A stretch of DNA of 54,386 bases from Beijerinckiaceae bacterium. Lineage in GTDB: Bacteria > Pseudomonadota > Alphaproteobacteria > Rhizobiales > Beijerinckiaceae. Under the pieces are notes generated by a model. That model was given only the letters and a program-made list of their open reading frames with translations. It searched no databases and was not told the origin of the DNA. The translations under genes and the position numbers were made by a program. The DNA is taken from positions 1-54,386 of the forward strand of contig CANJJI010000009.1 of assembly GCA_947474545.1 (NCBI GenBank), given 5' to 3'. This document shows, in pieces, positions 17,774 to 26,272 of this stretch. Numbering within the stretch: position 1 is the stretch's first letter; each line of letters starts with the position of its first letter.

Positions 17774-18613
17774 TCACAGAAAATTATTCGGCCAGATCAT
17801 GCTGCGCCACATATGCGCTGACGGGCTATTGTCGAAACCCAGGCCCTCTTCGGGCTGCTTAAAATTTCGTCCGATGATGTCGGTGAAATCGTCGATATCG
17901 ACGAAGGCGTTCGGATCGAATGAATAAAGATCGTTCATCGTCACCAAACGTGCTGACATATACCATTTGTGTTTGGTGGCATAATCATAGGCCTGATGAA
18001 TATAAGCGGGTGGCTCATAATCCTTGCCGAAAGCGCGCACGTAGAGATCGGGATATTCATAGCCATTCTGCGGATCGGGAAAGAAACGCAGGCATTGGTG
18101 ATAACGGATGGCAAATGCAGCTTCTTCGTCCACATAAGGTTCGACAAGCTGCGCGCCATAATAGCCATGATCCGAGCGAACATGGCACACGACCGCGATG
18201 TCGTGAAGGAGACAGGCGAGAATCAGCTTTTCCGGCAAGCCGTTCTTTTTGGCCAACGCTGCACTTTGCAGGAGATGTGCGCCGCCGCGCTTATTGATCA
18301 AGGCCCGCTTTTTCAGAAAGTCCATCAGCGTCGGTTTTTCCGGCATCTGCGGCAAGCGCGGCTCGTCATGCATTAGCACCGTACCTTGTAAATTGCTGGA
18401 CTGTCCGGTGGCGAACTTGCCGATATTGGCAAACCAGGAATGGCCGACATATTTGCCAACGAGCTCGAGCATGACTTCTTCGAGCAATTCATCCTTCATG
18501 TCGGGCGACATATCCGCCGTGGCGCGCTCGCCTGCGATGCGGACGGCTTCGCTTACCAGGGCCTCTTGTGAGGCGGGACGGGTGACGGGCTTCTCTATTG
18601 TGGCATGAGACAT
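17774..18613 (-). CDS. HD-domain protein, candidate binuclear metal enzyme (PhnZ-like ligand spacing)
   Basis: This 279-residue protein has a central HD domain. A six-ligand set is visible: H113 (GAHLLQSAALA), H137-D138 (CLLHDIA), H149 (SDHGYYGAQLV), H172 (RYHQCLRF) and D228 (LVTMNDLYSF). From memory the diiron oxygenase PhnZ uses H34, H58-D59, H80, H104 and D161, so the intervals of 24, 23 and 56 residues here are close to its 24, 24 and 57; only the second interval (11 against 21) differs. HxLQxA and HxxxGAxLV are also shared. A binuclear HD phosphohydrolase remains possible. The gene is last in a twelve-gene minus-strand run, 83 bases after the ABC ATPase. GGAG lies 11 bases before the start. 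Confidence 0.78.
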   Translation of the reverse strand: MSHATIEKPVTRPASQEALVSEAVRIAGERATADMSPDMKDELLEEVMLELVGKYVGHSWFANIGKFATGQSSNLQGTVLMHDEPRLPQMPEKPTLMDFLKKRALINKRGGAHLLQSAALAKKNGLPEKLILACLLHDIAVVCHVRSDHGYYGAQLVEPYVDEEAAFAIRYHQCLRFFPDPQNGYEYPDLYVRAFGKDYEPPAYIHQAYDYATKHKWYMSARLVTMNDLYSFDPNAFVDIDDFTDIIGRNFKQPEEGLGFDNSPSAHMWRSMIWPNNFL

Positions 18614-18649
18614 GGGCTCGCTTCTCCGGATGCAGGTAACGCACTAATG

Positions 18650-18679
18650 TTTGCAACAATATTAGCATTAAATTGCAAA
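18650..18679. promoter_or_regulatory. AT-rich inverted repeat before the HD-domain gene
   Basis: TTTGCAA (18650-18656) and TTGCAAA (18673-18679) form a perfect inverted repeat with a 16-base AT-rich centre, 36 bases upstream of the HD-gene start and between it and the ABC ATPase stop. It stands out against GC-rich surroundings and could be an operator or internal promoter. No known regulator can be named. Confidence 0.35.
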
Positions 18680-18696
18680 TACTACGAGACTGAACC

Positions 18697-19518
18697 TCAC
18701 CCCCTCACCCGCTCAAGCTCCTGCAGGCCCTTGCTCGCTTCTTCGCGCAAATCCTCCCAGATTGCGGCAACAAGTTGCCCAAATCGCTCGCCCCCCATCA
18801 TCTTGGATGAGCGTGGATGGGGCAAATCGATTTCAACGACGCGTTTGATGCGTCCAGGGCGGAAGGACATGATGAGCACACGGTCCGACAATTGCACAGC
18901 CTCGGCGATGTTATGTGTGATCAGCATCGTGGTCTGGTTGAGCTCCTGCTGAATTTGCAGAACCTTGTCGCCCAGCAGCAGGCGCGTTTGTTCATCGAGC
19001 GCGGCAAATGGTTCATCCATGAGCAGAATTCTCGGGCGGAATGCGAGCGTCCGGGCGATGGCGATGCGTTGGCGCATGCCGCCGGACAATTCTGCGGGAA
19101 AGCGGTTTTCAAACCCGTCGAGCCCCACCAGATGCAAAAGCTCCATGGCGCGCTGCACGCGTTCCTCTTTGGTGATCCCTGCCGCCTCCATGGGAAACGT
19201 GACGTTATTGAGCGCCGTGCGCCAGGGGAAAGCGGATTCCTCCTGGAATACCATCCCGACTTCCTTGTGGCAGCCGCGAACCTGTATGCCGTCGACCTCG
19301 ACGCTGCCCTCGTAATCCTCAATCAGTCCGCCGACGATATTCATCAAGGTAGACTTGCCACAGCCGGAAGGACCGATGATGGAAATGAATTCGCCCTGCC
19401 TGATATCGAGCGTCACAGGTTCTACGGCGCGCACATTGCCATGCGGTGTGACGAACGTTTTAGCGACGTCCTTGAGGCGCAGAACCGGGGCTTGCTTTAC
19501 ATCAGCCATGATAGCCAT
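18697..19518 (-). CDS. SsuB/TauB-type ABC transporter ATP-binding protein
   Basis: This 273-residue ATPase belongs to the nitrate/sulfonate/taurine importer group. It has Walker A GPSGCGKST (49-57), Q-loop MVFQEESAFPWRTALNNVTFPME (the WRT form is typical of SsuB/TauB), signature LSGGMRQR (144-151), Walker B LLMDEPFAALD and switch His202 (LITHNIAEA). The C-terminus ends in the usual LPHPRS stretch plus a tail. Two possible ATG starts lie nine bases apart (19518, 19509). It serves the two permeases just upstream and one or both binding proteins of the run. The family imports sulfonates, nitrate, thiamine precursors and aromatic acids, so the substrate is open. Confidence 0.92.
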   Translation of the reverse strand: MAIMADVKQAPVLRLKDVAKTFVTPHGNVRAVEPVTLDIRQGEFISIIGPSGCGKSTLMNIVGGLIEDYEGSVEVDGIQVRGCHKEVGMVFQEESAFPWRTALNNVTFPMEAAGITKEERVQRAMELLHLVGLDGFENRFPAELSGGMRQRIAIARTLAFRPRILLMDEPFAALDEQTRLLLGDKVLQIQQELNQTTMLITHNIAEAVQLSDRVLIMSFRPGRIKRVVEIDLPHPRSSKMMGGERFGQLVAAIWEDLREEASKGLQELERVRG

Positions 19519-19625
19519 CCATCCGTTTCAAAGGCGGCACTTTGTACTCCCCTGGTTTGATCTGCACGAACAGGCGGCCGGCGCAACTTCCCGATTCAAG
19601 CATGACAAGGGCGTTTAGCATGGCG

Positions 19626-20435
19626 TCACTTGTCGAATGCCAGTCTGACCGAGCCGCGATCGCCGGGGCCTGGCAGTCTGACAAACCGGGCAATCACGGC
19701 ATTTCCCAGCGAAGCCAGAATGAATATGAAAATTAAAACAGCCAGCATGTGTGCAATTGCAAACTTGTCACCATATTGACCCGCCAAAAACCCCATGCCC
19801 GCACGGGCCAATTTGTATTCGGACAACAGGCACCCGACGATTGAAACGGCGAGGCCGATCCGCAATCCCGTGGCAACGGCGGGGATGAGTGCAGGCAGAT
19901 ATATCATCCGTATGGTTTGCGAGCGCGTCAGGCTGAACGTGCGGCCCACCCGCAGAAGCGTCGGGGACACCTCCCGCACACCAGCTGCGATATTGAGCGC
20001 CATGGGGAAAAAGCACGATATCGATCCAAGAGCAATTTTCGAGCCCATTCCGACACCAAACAGAACAAGCAGAATCGGCAGGAAAACGATTTTCGGCGTC
20101 GGCGCGAGATAGTGAATGAAGGGCTCGAATATATCACCGGCGCGCCGGCTGATCCCAAGCGCCAGCCCTGCCGCCGTGCCTGTTACGGCGCCTAATACGA
20201 ATGAAGTCAGCACTTCGAAAACAGTGACACCGAGGTGCTCGTAAAACTCGCGACTGACCAGCAACTGTCCCATCGCCCGTAAGATTCGAAATGCTGAGGG
20301 TAATACGTCATTGAAAAAAAGGCCCGACAGTCCGGCAAGCTCCCAGACGGCCAAAGCCGCGATCACGCCTGCGATACGCAACCGGCCCACCGTCCAGAAA
20401 GCGGTCTTTCGGCCTATGTATTCGACAGCAGCCAT
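19626..20435 (-). CDS. SsuC/TauC-type ABC transporter permease
   Basis: This 269-residue inner-membrane permease has about six helices and the BPD domain. The EAA loop reads EVSPTLLRVGRTFSLTRSQTIRMIYLPALIPAVATGLRIGL, with SIVGCLLSEYKLARAGMGFLAGQYG after it, both typical of nitrate/sulfonate permeases. It overlaps the upstream permease gene by 22 bases, implying coupled translation, and lies about 107 bases before the ATPase gene. The two permeases are different in sequence, so the channel is probably a heterodimer, unlike the SsuC homodimer. Confidence 0.9.
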   Translation of the reverse strand: MAAVEYIGRKTAFWTVGRLRIAGVIAALAVWELAGLSGLFFNDVLPSAFRILRAMGQLLVSREFYEHLGVTVFEVLTSFVLGAVTGTAAGLALGISRRAGDIFEPFIHYLAPTPKIVFLPILLVLFGVGMGSKIALGSISCFFPMALNIAAGVREVSPTLLRVGRTFSLTRSQTIRMIYLPALIPAVATGLRIGLAVSIVGCLLSEYKLARAGMGFLAGQYGDKFAIAHMLAVLIFIFILASLGNAVIARFVRLPGPGDRGSVRLAFDK

Positions 20436-21187
20436 TTTTCCAGCTTTTCCGTGATCCAGAAGAACGCGACACTGACCAGTATAACAAAGAATATACCGGC
20501 ATACATTTGCGGATAATCGAAACGATCGCCCAGATTAGCAATCAGCTGGCCAAGGCCGCCGACGTTCACCAGAAACTCCACACCAACGACATTAATGATT
20601 GCAAACAGAAGTCCGATCCTGATGCCCGTGAAAATGGACGGCAGAGAGGCAGGAAACATAATCATCCAGAACTGTTGTTTGGGTGTAAGATTAAACGTTC
20701 GGCCGACATTGAGCAGCACTGGCTTGACCCCGTCGAGCCCTTCCTTGGCTTTGAGCGCAATGGGAGGTGTGCAGCCGAGCGCGCCCATAGCGACAATCGT
20801 CCACATATTGCGGCCAAAAATGACGAGAAACAGCGGATACAGCAACACAAGAGGCGCAGAAGCCAGCGCCGCCAGCCAGCTTGTATAAGCCTCGCCCGCC
20901 GCTTTCCATATATGCAATATATATCCCGACGCGATACCGAAAACCGCGCCGATAGCCGCCGACATCAGTGCGGTCGCGAATGTGATCGCCATCGCTTCGC
21001 CAAGGCCGCCCTCGGCTACAATCTTTTCAAAGCCTTTCCAAACTGATGATGGAGCCGGCGCTGTGAAGGCGTTGATCCAGCCGGATCCAGAAGCTATTTC
21101 CCACAAGCCGACCAAGCCTGCGATCACCAGAAAGCGGATGAGCAGGGGCGGCAGGGTAAGTCTGGTTGACGCCATTGTTCTGGCCAT
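20414..21187 (-). CDS. SsuC/TauC-type ABC transporter permease (second)
   Basis: This 257-residue permease has about six helices. The ATPase-contact loop is KEGLDGVKPVLLNVGRTFNLTPKQQFWMIMFPASLPSIFTGIRIGL, followed by NVVGVEFLVNVGGLGQLIANLGDRF. GGGAAATTTTC precedes its ATG. With the overlapping permease downstream it likely makes a heterodimeric channel; the binding protein gene at 21257 lies 69 bases upstream. Family assignment is firm; substrate is unknown. Confidence 0.9.
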   Translation of the reverse strand: MARTMASTRLTLPPLLIRFLVIAGLVGLWEIASGSGWINAFTAPAPSSVWKGFEKIVAEGGLGEAMAITFATALMSAAIGAVFGIASGYILHIWKAAGEAYTSWLAALASAPLVLLYPLFLVIFGRNMWTIVAMGALGCTPPIALKAKEGLDGVKPVLLNVGRTFNLTPKQQFWMIMFPASLPSIFTGIRIGLLFAIINVVGVEFLVNVGGLGQLIANLGDRFDYPQMYAGIFFVILVSVAFFWITEKLEKWLLSNT

Positions 21188-21256
21188 GAAAATTTCCCGG
21201 ATCAGTTGCGCCGGGCAAGCCCGGCTTCAACAGCTGCACGATCCTGGTGCATGACC

Positions 21257-22204
21257 CTAGGGCGCCAGCATATCGAACAGGCCCTTGACCTCTTCGGCCT
21301 TCATGAGCTTGTCAGTGAACTTAAAGTCAAATGACTGGGCCATGGAACGATCGAGATCGTTGATCTGCTTGATCTGCATATTGGCCTTGGGGTGGAATTT
21401 GTCGCGCACTTCTCGTGCGACGGCCACGGTGACCTCGCCAAAAGGCGCATAGATTTCCAGCGCCTTATCGTCGGAGTAAGCAAAATCAAGGCTCTTCTGC
21501 AACGCGCGATGGAAGCGGACCAGCATGTCGCGCTTGTTTTTCAGCGTATCAGCATTCGTGACGTGCACACGCGTCGTCTGCCCCTGCAGCGAAGGAACTT
21601 CGAGGCCGGTGAAGAGTATGCGCACCTTGCCCTCGGCAATTTCGTTCAACATGAACGGTGGAACCGCCCAGCCCGCATCGATCTGCTTCGACATAACCAT
21701 GGTGTAGGAACCCGGCTGCGCGCCCGAGGGTACGACCTTGGCCTGTACCCCGAAATGACGCAGGGCCTCTTGAATGATCAAGTGAGTAGAAGAACCGGGC
21801 TGGGAGAAACCCAGAGTCTTGCCGGCGAGATCCTTTACACTCTTGATGTCGCTGTCGGTACGCACATACCAGAAGATCTCAGGCGTTCCCGTCATGGAGG
21901 CCGCGGTAATGCGGATGGGAGCGCCCTTCGAATAGCTGCCGATTGTGCCAAGAATGCCGTTGGATACGGCAAGATCGACGCTGCCGGCCAGCACCGCCTG
22001 CACAGTTTCGGAACCACCACGTGTGTAAAGCGGGTCAATGTCGAGGCCCACTTCCTTGAAGAAACCAGCCTTCTCGCCGATATAGGCGATACCTGTTTCC
22101 CAGGCGCCCTTTTGCGGCACGGCGAGTTTGAAGACTTCCGCCTGTGCGCTGCTGGCAAGAACAACGGCCGTCAAAGCCGTTGCCGCAAGAATTGATTTGA
22201 GCAT
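21257..22204 (-). CDS. ABC transporter substrate-binding protein, SsuA/THI5-like (copy 1)
   Basis: This 315-residue periplasmic binding protein belongs to the NMT1/SsuA group. The start at 22204 has GGGAGGGAACA upstream and gives a signal peptide cleaved near SSAQAEV; the in-frame start at 22309 is rejected for that reason. The body has PQKGAWETGIAYIGEKAGFF, TRGGSETVQAVLAGSVDLAVS and SKGAPIRITAASMTGTPEIFWYVR. These blocks are repeated with changes in the second binding protein at 27055-28026, so the two are paralogues. It sits directly before the two permeases and is the default partner of this transporter. Confidence 0.9.
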   Translation of the reverse strand: MLKSILAATALTAVVLASSAQAEVFKLAVPQKGAWETGIAYIGEKAGFFKEVGLDIDPLYTRGGSETVQAVLAGSVDLAVSNGILGTIGSYSKGAPIRITAASMTGTPEIFWYVRTDSDIKSVKDLAGKTLGFSQPGSSTHLIIQEALRHFGVQAKVVPSGAQPGSYTMVMSKQIDAGWAVPPFMLNEIAEGKVRILFTGLEVPSLQGQTTRVHVTNADTLKNKRDMLVRFHRALQKSLDFAYSDDKALEIYAPFGEVTVAVAREVRDKFHPKANMQIKQINDLDRSMAQSFDFKFTDKLMKAEEVKGLFDMLAP

Positions 22205-22315
22205 TGTTCCCTCCCTGGATGCCATGCCATGCCGCCCTTCCCGGTGGCGGTACAACCGGCAGCAAACTAGCCGATCAATGCCCTTGCAGCAAATCCATAA
22301 GGTTCTCAACCTCTG

Positions 22316-22699
22316 CTATTTCTGGCCGGGAATATCGCGGTCCAGTCCTTTGGCTGCGAGTTCGCCGAGATAAGCCATGAAACAGGCCTCCTTGTTTGCG
22401 CCAAGCTCCCGCAAATAGGCCCATGAATAGATGCCTGTGTCATGCGCATCGTCAAAACGCAGCCGTAGCGCATAATTGCCTACCGGCTCCACAGCAATGA
22501 TCGTCACGTTGCGCTTGCCACCGACGGTTTTACGCTCGGCCTCGGTATGGCCACGCACTTCAGCCGATGGACTTTGCACGCGTAGCATTTCAGCATCGAT
22601 CTCGTAGGCCTCGCCGTTGTCAAAAGTGACCGAAAGAGCCCGCTTGTCTTTCGACAGGCGGATTTCCACCGGCCAGACTTCCTTGGACGCACTTGCCAT
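22316..22699 (-). CDS. DUF971-domain protein
   Basis: This 127-residue protein is a free-standing DUF971 domain, the fold found at the N-terminus of gamma-butyrobetaine hydroxylases and in small proteins linked to iron-sulfur or oxygenase biology. It opens with VWPVEIRLSKDKRALSVTFDNGEAYEIDAEMLRVQSPSAEVRGH and has GNYALRLRFDDAHDTGIYSWAYLREL, the typical order. The ATG at 22699 shares an A with the stop of the cupin gene (TGATG) and has AGGA upstream; a TTG one codon earlier is less likely. It is translationally coupled to the cupin gene. Function is unknown. Confidence 0.85.
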   Translation of the reverse strand: MASASKEVWPVEIRLSKDKRALSVTFDNGEAYEIDAEMLRVQSPSAEVRGHTEAERKTVGGKRNVTIIAVEPVGNYALRLRFDDAHDTGIYSWAYLRELGANKEACFMAYLGELAAKGLDRDIPGQK

Positions 22700-23247
22700 C
22701 AAGGTTCCTGTGAGTCAATAAGCACGAATGCGATGCGGCAAGGCTTCTTGCTGCGATTGATCCAGGCGTGGTTTGTCGCCTGCTGAATGATGACATCGCC
22801 CGCCTTCAGGTGCACCTCTTGCCCTTCATCTACCAACATATCGATCTCGCCATGAAGAATGATGGCGTAATCAATGGAGCGCGTTGCGTGCATCAGGGGA
22901 TGCGTGGCGGGCATATGCCTTTTGGGTGTGCCTTCGCCATGCTGCGATGAATGATAATCCTTCGGCAGAGCCTCGATCTCCGGCGTGATCGGCGGGATAT
23001 CGACAATCCGGAAAATGGAACCACCGCGCGGCGGGGCGATCGGCACTTCCACTGTACCGCGATCAACTGTGCCGCCGACTTCAGCGGGACTGTCCTTGGT
23101 GGACCAGATCAGCCGCGAAACAGTGCCGCGTTGCGGGCGCACGCGCTTGTGCGGATTGGCGCCATCAAACAGGATCTTGGCCTTGCCGTGCTCGTCAACA
23201 ACAGTCACGACCCGGCGGATTTCATCGGTGAGAGGCAATTCGCTCAT
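22699..23247 (-). CDS. Cupin-domain protein
   Basis: This 182-residue protein has a single cupin barrel in its C-terminal half. Cupin motif 1 is around HATRSIDYAIILHGEIDM (H120 onward) and motif 2 is KAGDVIIQQATNHAWIN (148-164, with H160); the usual second His of motif 1 is replaced by Asp or is absent, so metal binding may be altered. The N-terminal 100 residues (VRPQRGTVSRLIWST, DYHSSQH) form a less conserved lead. Such cupins often lie in gene clusters for aromatic or heterocyclic compound degradation. It is coupled to the DUF971 gene downstream and starts three bases after the esterase stop. Confidence 0.82.
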   Translation of the reverse strand: MSELPLTDEIRRVVTVVDEHGKAKILFDGANPHKRVRPQRGTVSRLIWSTKDSPAEVGGTVDRGTVEVPIAPPRGGSIFRIVDIPPITPEIEALPKDYHSSQHGEGTPKRHMPATHPLMHATRSIDYAIILHGEIDMLVDEGQEVHLKAGDVIIQQATNHAWINRSKKPCRIAFVLIDSQEP

Positions 23248-23250
23248 GTC

Positions 23251-24126
23251 TCAGGCCCCTGCACATTGCAGGACAAAACCCAGCGTGAATTTCGCAAAAT
23301 CATCATCCGTGGTGCCCATGCTCGACACAGTCGAGAAATGGTTATGGCCTTCGGCGCAACGGATTGACGGACCTGTGCCGGAGCGTTCGACAAGGAGTCT
23401 CGCCAGTTCAAAGCCCGGCGTGATGAGATTGGACGGATCATATTCTGCAACGCTGATGCAGATCGGGATTTTGCTATCCTTGACGTAATTCAGCGCAGAG
23501 CGGCGTTCGAACTGACTTTCATCTTCACCATAATACGCCAGCATATTCGCCGCTTTTGTACCTTTGGCGATGCTGTAGGGACCGCTGGACAACAGACCGC
23601 CCTTTACCAGTTTCTCACCCTTGATATCAGGATCAAACAGGAAGGTCGCTACATGCGCGGCGCCAGCCGAATGGCCCATGATGACAACCTTATCAGGATC
23701 GCCGCCAAATTCCTTCGCATGCGCGCGCGTCCAGTTCACAGCGCTCTCGATGTCTTTGGATGCAATCGGCCATTTAAATTCCGGCGCGAGACGATAATTG
23801 GCGATCACGCTTACCATGCCGTCACGCGCGGCGCAGGCGCCTATATTGCCGTAATAAAGGTCGTCTGAACGCTTGTCGCCGCCAACGAAACCGCCGCCGG
23901 GAATGTAGACGAAGACAGGCTTTCCGCTGCCGCCGTCCTTGTAATAGACGTCGAGCTTCTGGCGCGCGTGATCGCCATAGGCGACATCGATCTTTGACGA
24001 GACGCCGTCCATGATGCCCTTGAGCATCGGCGCGTACATGGCGCGCACGGCAGCGGAATTGTCGGGCGCAGCATTCTGGCCGAGCGCGGGAATGGCTTTG
24101 CGGATATGATCGGGCATGCTGGACAT
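23251..24126 (-). CDS. HSL-type alpha/beta hydrolase (esterase or amidase)
   Basis: This 291-residue cytoplasmic hydrolase of the hormone-sensitive-lipase type has the oxyanion motif YIPGGGFVGGD (GGG form, around 75-84), nucleophile S153 in GHSAGA, acid D230 (VAEYDPSNL) and base H261 or H263 (AEGHNHFS), so the triad is complete. The layout also resembles kynurenine formamidase-like enzymes. GAGGAAA precedes the first ATG; a second ATG is three codons inside. A 148-base gap carrying a palindromic repeat separates it from the LLM gene upstream, while the cupin gene follows after three bases. It could hydrolyse an ester or amide made in the pathway. Confidence 0.87.
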   Translation of the reverse strand: MSSMPDHIRKAIPALGQNAAPDNSAAVRAMYAPMLKGIMDGVSSKIDVAYGDHARQKLDVYYKDGGSGKPVFVYIPGGGFVGGDKRSDDLYYGNIGACAARDGMVSVIANYRLAPEFKWPIASKDIESAVNWTRAHAKEFGGDPDKVVIMGHSAGAAHVATFLFDPDIKGEKLVKGGLLSSGPYSIAKGTKAANMLAYYGEDESQFERRSALNYVKDSKIPICISVAEYDPSNLITPGFELARLLVERSGTGPSIRCAEGHNHFSTVSSMGTTDDDFAKFTLGFVLQCAGA

Positions 24127-24166
24127 GGAAAGGTTTCCTCGACTGGTTTATTTGTGTTGTTGAATC

Positions 24167-24215
24167 GTCATCCCAGAAAAACTCGCACTATTTATCCGGG
24201 ATCGCTGTTTTTCTG
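24167..24215 (+). repeat. Dispersed palindromic repeat, copy A
   Basis: The stretch 24167-24205 begins GTCATCCCAG and ends TCCGGGATCGC, the same ends as two copies near 44.3 kb. Here arms CAGAAAAA (24174-24181) and TTTTTCTG (24208-24215) can also form a hairpin. It lies in the gap between the LLM oxidoreductase and esterase genes and may act as a processing or attenuation element in that operon. Confidence 0.7.
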
Positions 24216-24274
24216 CGGCCGAATAACGGCTTGCGTTCCCTGATCGCCTGCAGCGTCCGGGACAGTTGACAGCG

Positions 24275-25441
24275 CTATTCCGCAGCCGCCTTCACATGTG
24301 GTTGCGGCAGCCGGTTCTTGAAATAGGGCAACACTTCCTTGGCGATGGCGATCTGGTTTTCCTGCACCATGGCATGAGGCATTGTGCCAAATTGCGTCTT
24401 GGTCAATGAAATGCCGAAGCCAGCAAGATCCTGATAGGCAGCAAGCTTTTCACGCACCGTATTAGGGCTGCCGACAATGACAACACCCTTTTCCAGAATA
24501 TCCTCGGCGCTCTGCCTCTGGCTCATGAAGGCTTTCATTGCCCGCACGCGCTTGACCGATGCCACAGAGCTATAGCCCGGCGGGGACATCATCACCGGAT
24601 TGCGGGAGAGGAAATCGTTGGCATAGGCTTCCAGATGGGGACGAACCTGCTTCAGGGCAAGTTCATCGGTTTCGGCCACATAGATAGCATTGGACCAGCA
24701 GAGTTGATCCGGCGAGGCCTGATAGCCGGCTTTGTCAGCTTCTTCGCGGAATAGGCTGAACGTCTGCGCTACAGCTGCAATCGGCGCCAGCGTTTGGCAA
24801 TAGGTGTAACGCTTCTGCGCGGACCAGCGAATTGTATCAATCGATCCCGAAGACGGCGTGAAGATACGGGGATAAGGCTCGCTATAGGGCCGCGGCCAGG
24901 GGTTCACGTGTTTGAACTTGTAATACCGCCCGTCATATTCGAACGGGCCAGGTTGCGTCCACGCCTTGATGATAAGATCATGCGCTTCATGAAAACGCGC
25001 ATGGGATTCAGCGGGGTTGATCCCCATTGTATGATATTCGGCGCCAATCCCGCGCACAAACCCTGCGATGAAACGCCCCTTGAGTAGATTGTCCAGGGTC
25101 GCAAATTCTTCTGCAATGACGAGTGGATTGTTGACCAACGGCAGCGCCCGGCCAAGCACGGCGACATCTCCATGCTTTATACTACGCGCAAGTGCACCAG
25201 CAAGTACACCCGGCGTCGGCATGATGCCGTAAGCCGTTTGATGGTGTTCGTTGACGGCTACACCATCGAAGCCGAGCTTGTCTGCGAATTCCAGCTGATC
25301 GAGATATTCATGATAGAGATCTGCGCCTTTCTTGGGATCATAAAAGGCATTCGAATAGGTCACCCAGGATGTGCCCTGTTTACGGATCTCTTCGAGATTG
25401 GCATGGGCATAAGGCATTAAATGGAAATTGAAGATTTTCAT
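24275..25441 (-). CDS. LLM-class flavin-dependent oxidoreductase
   Basis: This 388-residue bacterial-luciferase-like oxidoreductase has FDGVAVNEHHQTAYGIMPTPGVLAGALA, DVAVLGRALPLVNNPLVIAEEFATLDNLLKGRFIAGFVRG and the C-terminal VIVGSPNTVREKLAAYQDLAGFGISL, all typical of LLM monooxygenases, which use reduced FMN from a partner reductase. No flavin reductase gene is nearby. The start at 25441 (MKIFNFHLMPYAH) overlaps the upstream hydrolase stop in ATGA; a start at 25570 would lie inside that gene and add an Arg-rich leader. The N-terminus and the coupled start leave little doubt. Substrate is unknown. Confidence 0.9.
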   Translation of the reverse strand: MKIFNFHLMPYAHANLEEIRKQGTSWVTYSNAFYDPKKGADLYHEYLDQLEFADKLGFDGVAVNEHHQTAYGIMPTPGVLAGALARSIKHGDVAVLGRALPLVNNPLVIAEEFATLDNLLKGRFIAGFVRGIGAEYHTMGINPAESHARFHEAHDLIIKAWTQPGPFEYDGRYYKFKHVNPWPRPYSEPYPRIFTPSSGSIDTIRWSAQKRYTYCQTLAPIAAVAQTFSLFREEADKAGYQASPDQLCWSNAIYVAETDELALKQVRPHLEAYANDFLSRNPVMMSPPGYSSVASVKRVRAMKAFMSQRQSAEDILEKGVVIVGSPNTVREKLAAYQDLAGFGISLTKTQFGTMPHAMVQENQIAIAKEVLPYFKNRLPQPHVKAAAE

Positions 25442-26229
25442 GCCGGGACCCTTTCCGTGTTCAGAAATTTCGAAACCGCGTTCACGAACGCGTCTGACTT
25501 TTCGATATAGGGCATATGACCGCTGCCCTCGATAATCTCTACGCGCGCGCTTTTGATCAGCTTCTGCCATTCATGGGCGTGAGCGACGGGAGCAATTTGG
25601 TCCTGCTCGCCCCAGACGATCAGTGTAGGTACGTCTACTCTGTGCAGCCATTTGCGCAAATTGGGATCGTGCCAGCGTGGTGACCAAGCCAGTTGCGCGA
25701 TCACCATCTGGTTAGCGATGCGAGTGTCTTCGCTTTCCGGTGTCAGTTTAAATGCCTGTTCTGCCTTGCCAGCAGCAGGGTCTGCGAATTTATCGAGAAC
25801 GCCTTGTTCTTCGGTGACGAGGAAAAGGTCGATCCCGTCGGAATCTGCCACTTTCATACCAGCCGCATCAACCAAGGTCAGATTGGCGATGCGTCCCTTG
25901 GCGCGAATGGCCATTTCAGCAGCAATCCAGCCGCCGAGCCCCAATCCCATCAGCCTGACACCCTGCAAGCCCAAAGTATCGATCATGTCGAGATAGAAAT
26001 TCGCCATGTCGGCGACACTATCGAGCCATTCGGGCTTGGGCGCGCCGCCGAAGCCTGGATGCTCAGGCGCGATCACATCATTCGATTGCGCCAATGTGTC
26101 CATATAGCCGCGCCACCCTTCCGAAGCGTCATCGCCCCGGAGCAGGAAGAGCGGTGCGCCCTTCCCCGCCCGCATGAAACGCACAGCCGTGCCGCGCACG
26201 TCCAAACTCTGGTATTCCGGATTTGCCAA
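25438..26229 (-). CDS. Alpha/beta hydrolase-fold protein without the nucleophilic Ser
   Basis: This 263-residue protein has the alpha/beta hydrolase fold: VIAPEHPGFG after strand 4, VRLMGLGLGGWIAAEMA at the nucleophile elbow, WGEQDQIAPVAHA with the acid, and EGSGHMPYIEK with the base His. The elbow reads G-L-G-L-G, so residue 97 is Gly where the Ser, Asp or Cys nucleophile belongs; the HG of the oxyanion loop is also changed (LLRGDDASEGW). It may be a non-hydrolytic member, or act as a cofactor-free lyase or oxygenase-type fold. The start is TTG with a GGGG tract upstream. It is coupled to the LLM gene by ATGA. Confidence 0.83.
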   Translation of the reverse strand: MANPEYQSLDVRGTAVRFMRAGKGAPLFLLRGDDASEGWRGYMDTLAQSNDVIAPEHPGFGGAPKPEWLDSVADMANFYLDMIDTLGLQGVRLMGLGLGGWIAAEMAIRAKGRIANLTLVDAAGMKVADSDGIDLFLVTEEQGVLDKFADPAAGKAEQAFKLTPESEDTRIANQMVIAQLAWSPRWHDPNLRKWLHRVDVPTLIVWGEQDQIAPVAHAHEWQKLIKSARVEIIEGSGHMPYIEKSDAFVNAVSKFLNTERVPA

Positions 26230-26272
26230 AACGCACCCCTGTCATTGGTGGGAAACTGAATCAATCCAAGGA

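Noticed and set aside
18817-19560. A 247-residue frame antisense to the ABC ATPase
   Set aside because: The ATPase has all expected motifs; the antisense translation has none and is rich in His and Gln.
21392-22195. A 267-residue frame antisense to the first SsuA-like protein
   Set aside because: It mirrors the coding strand and shows no recognisable domain or start site.
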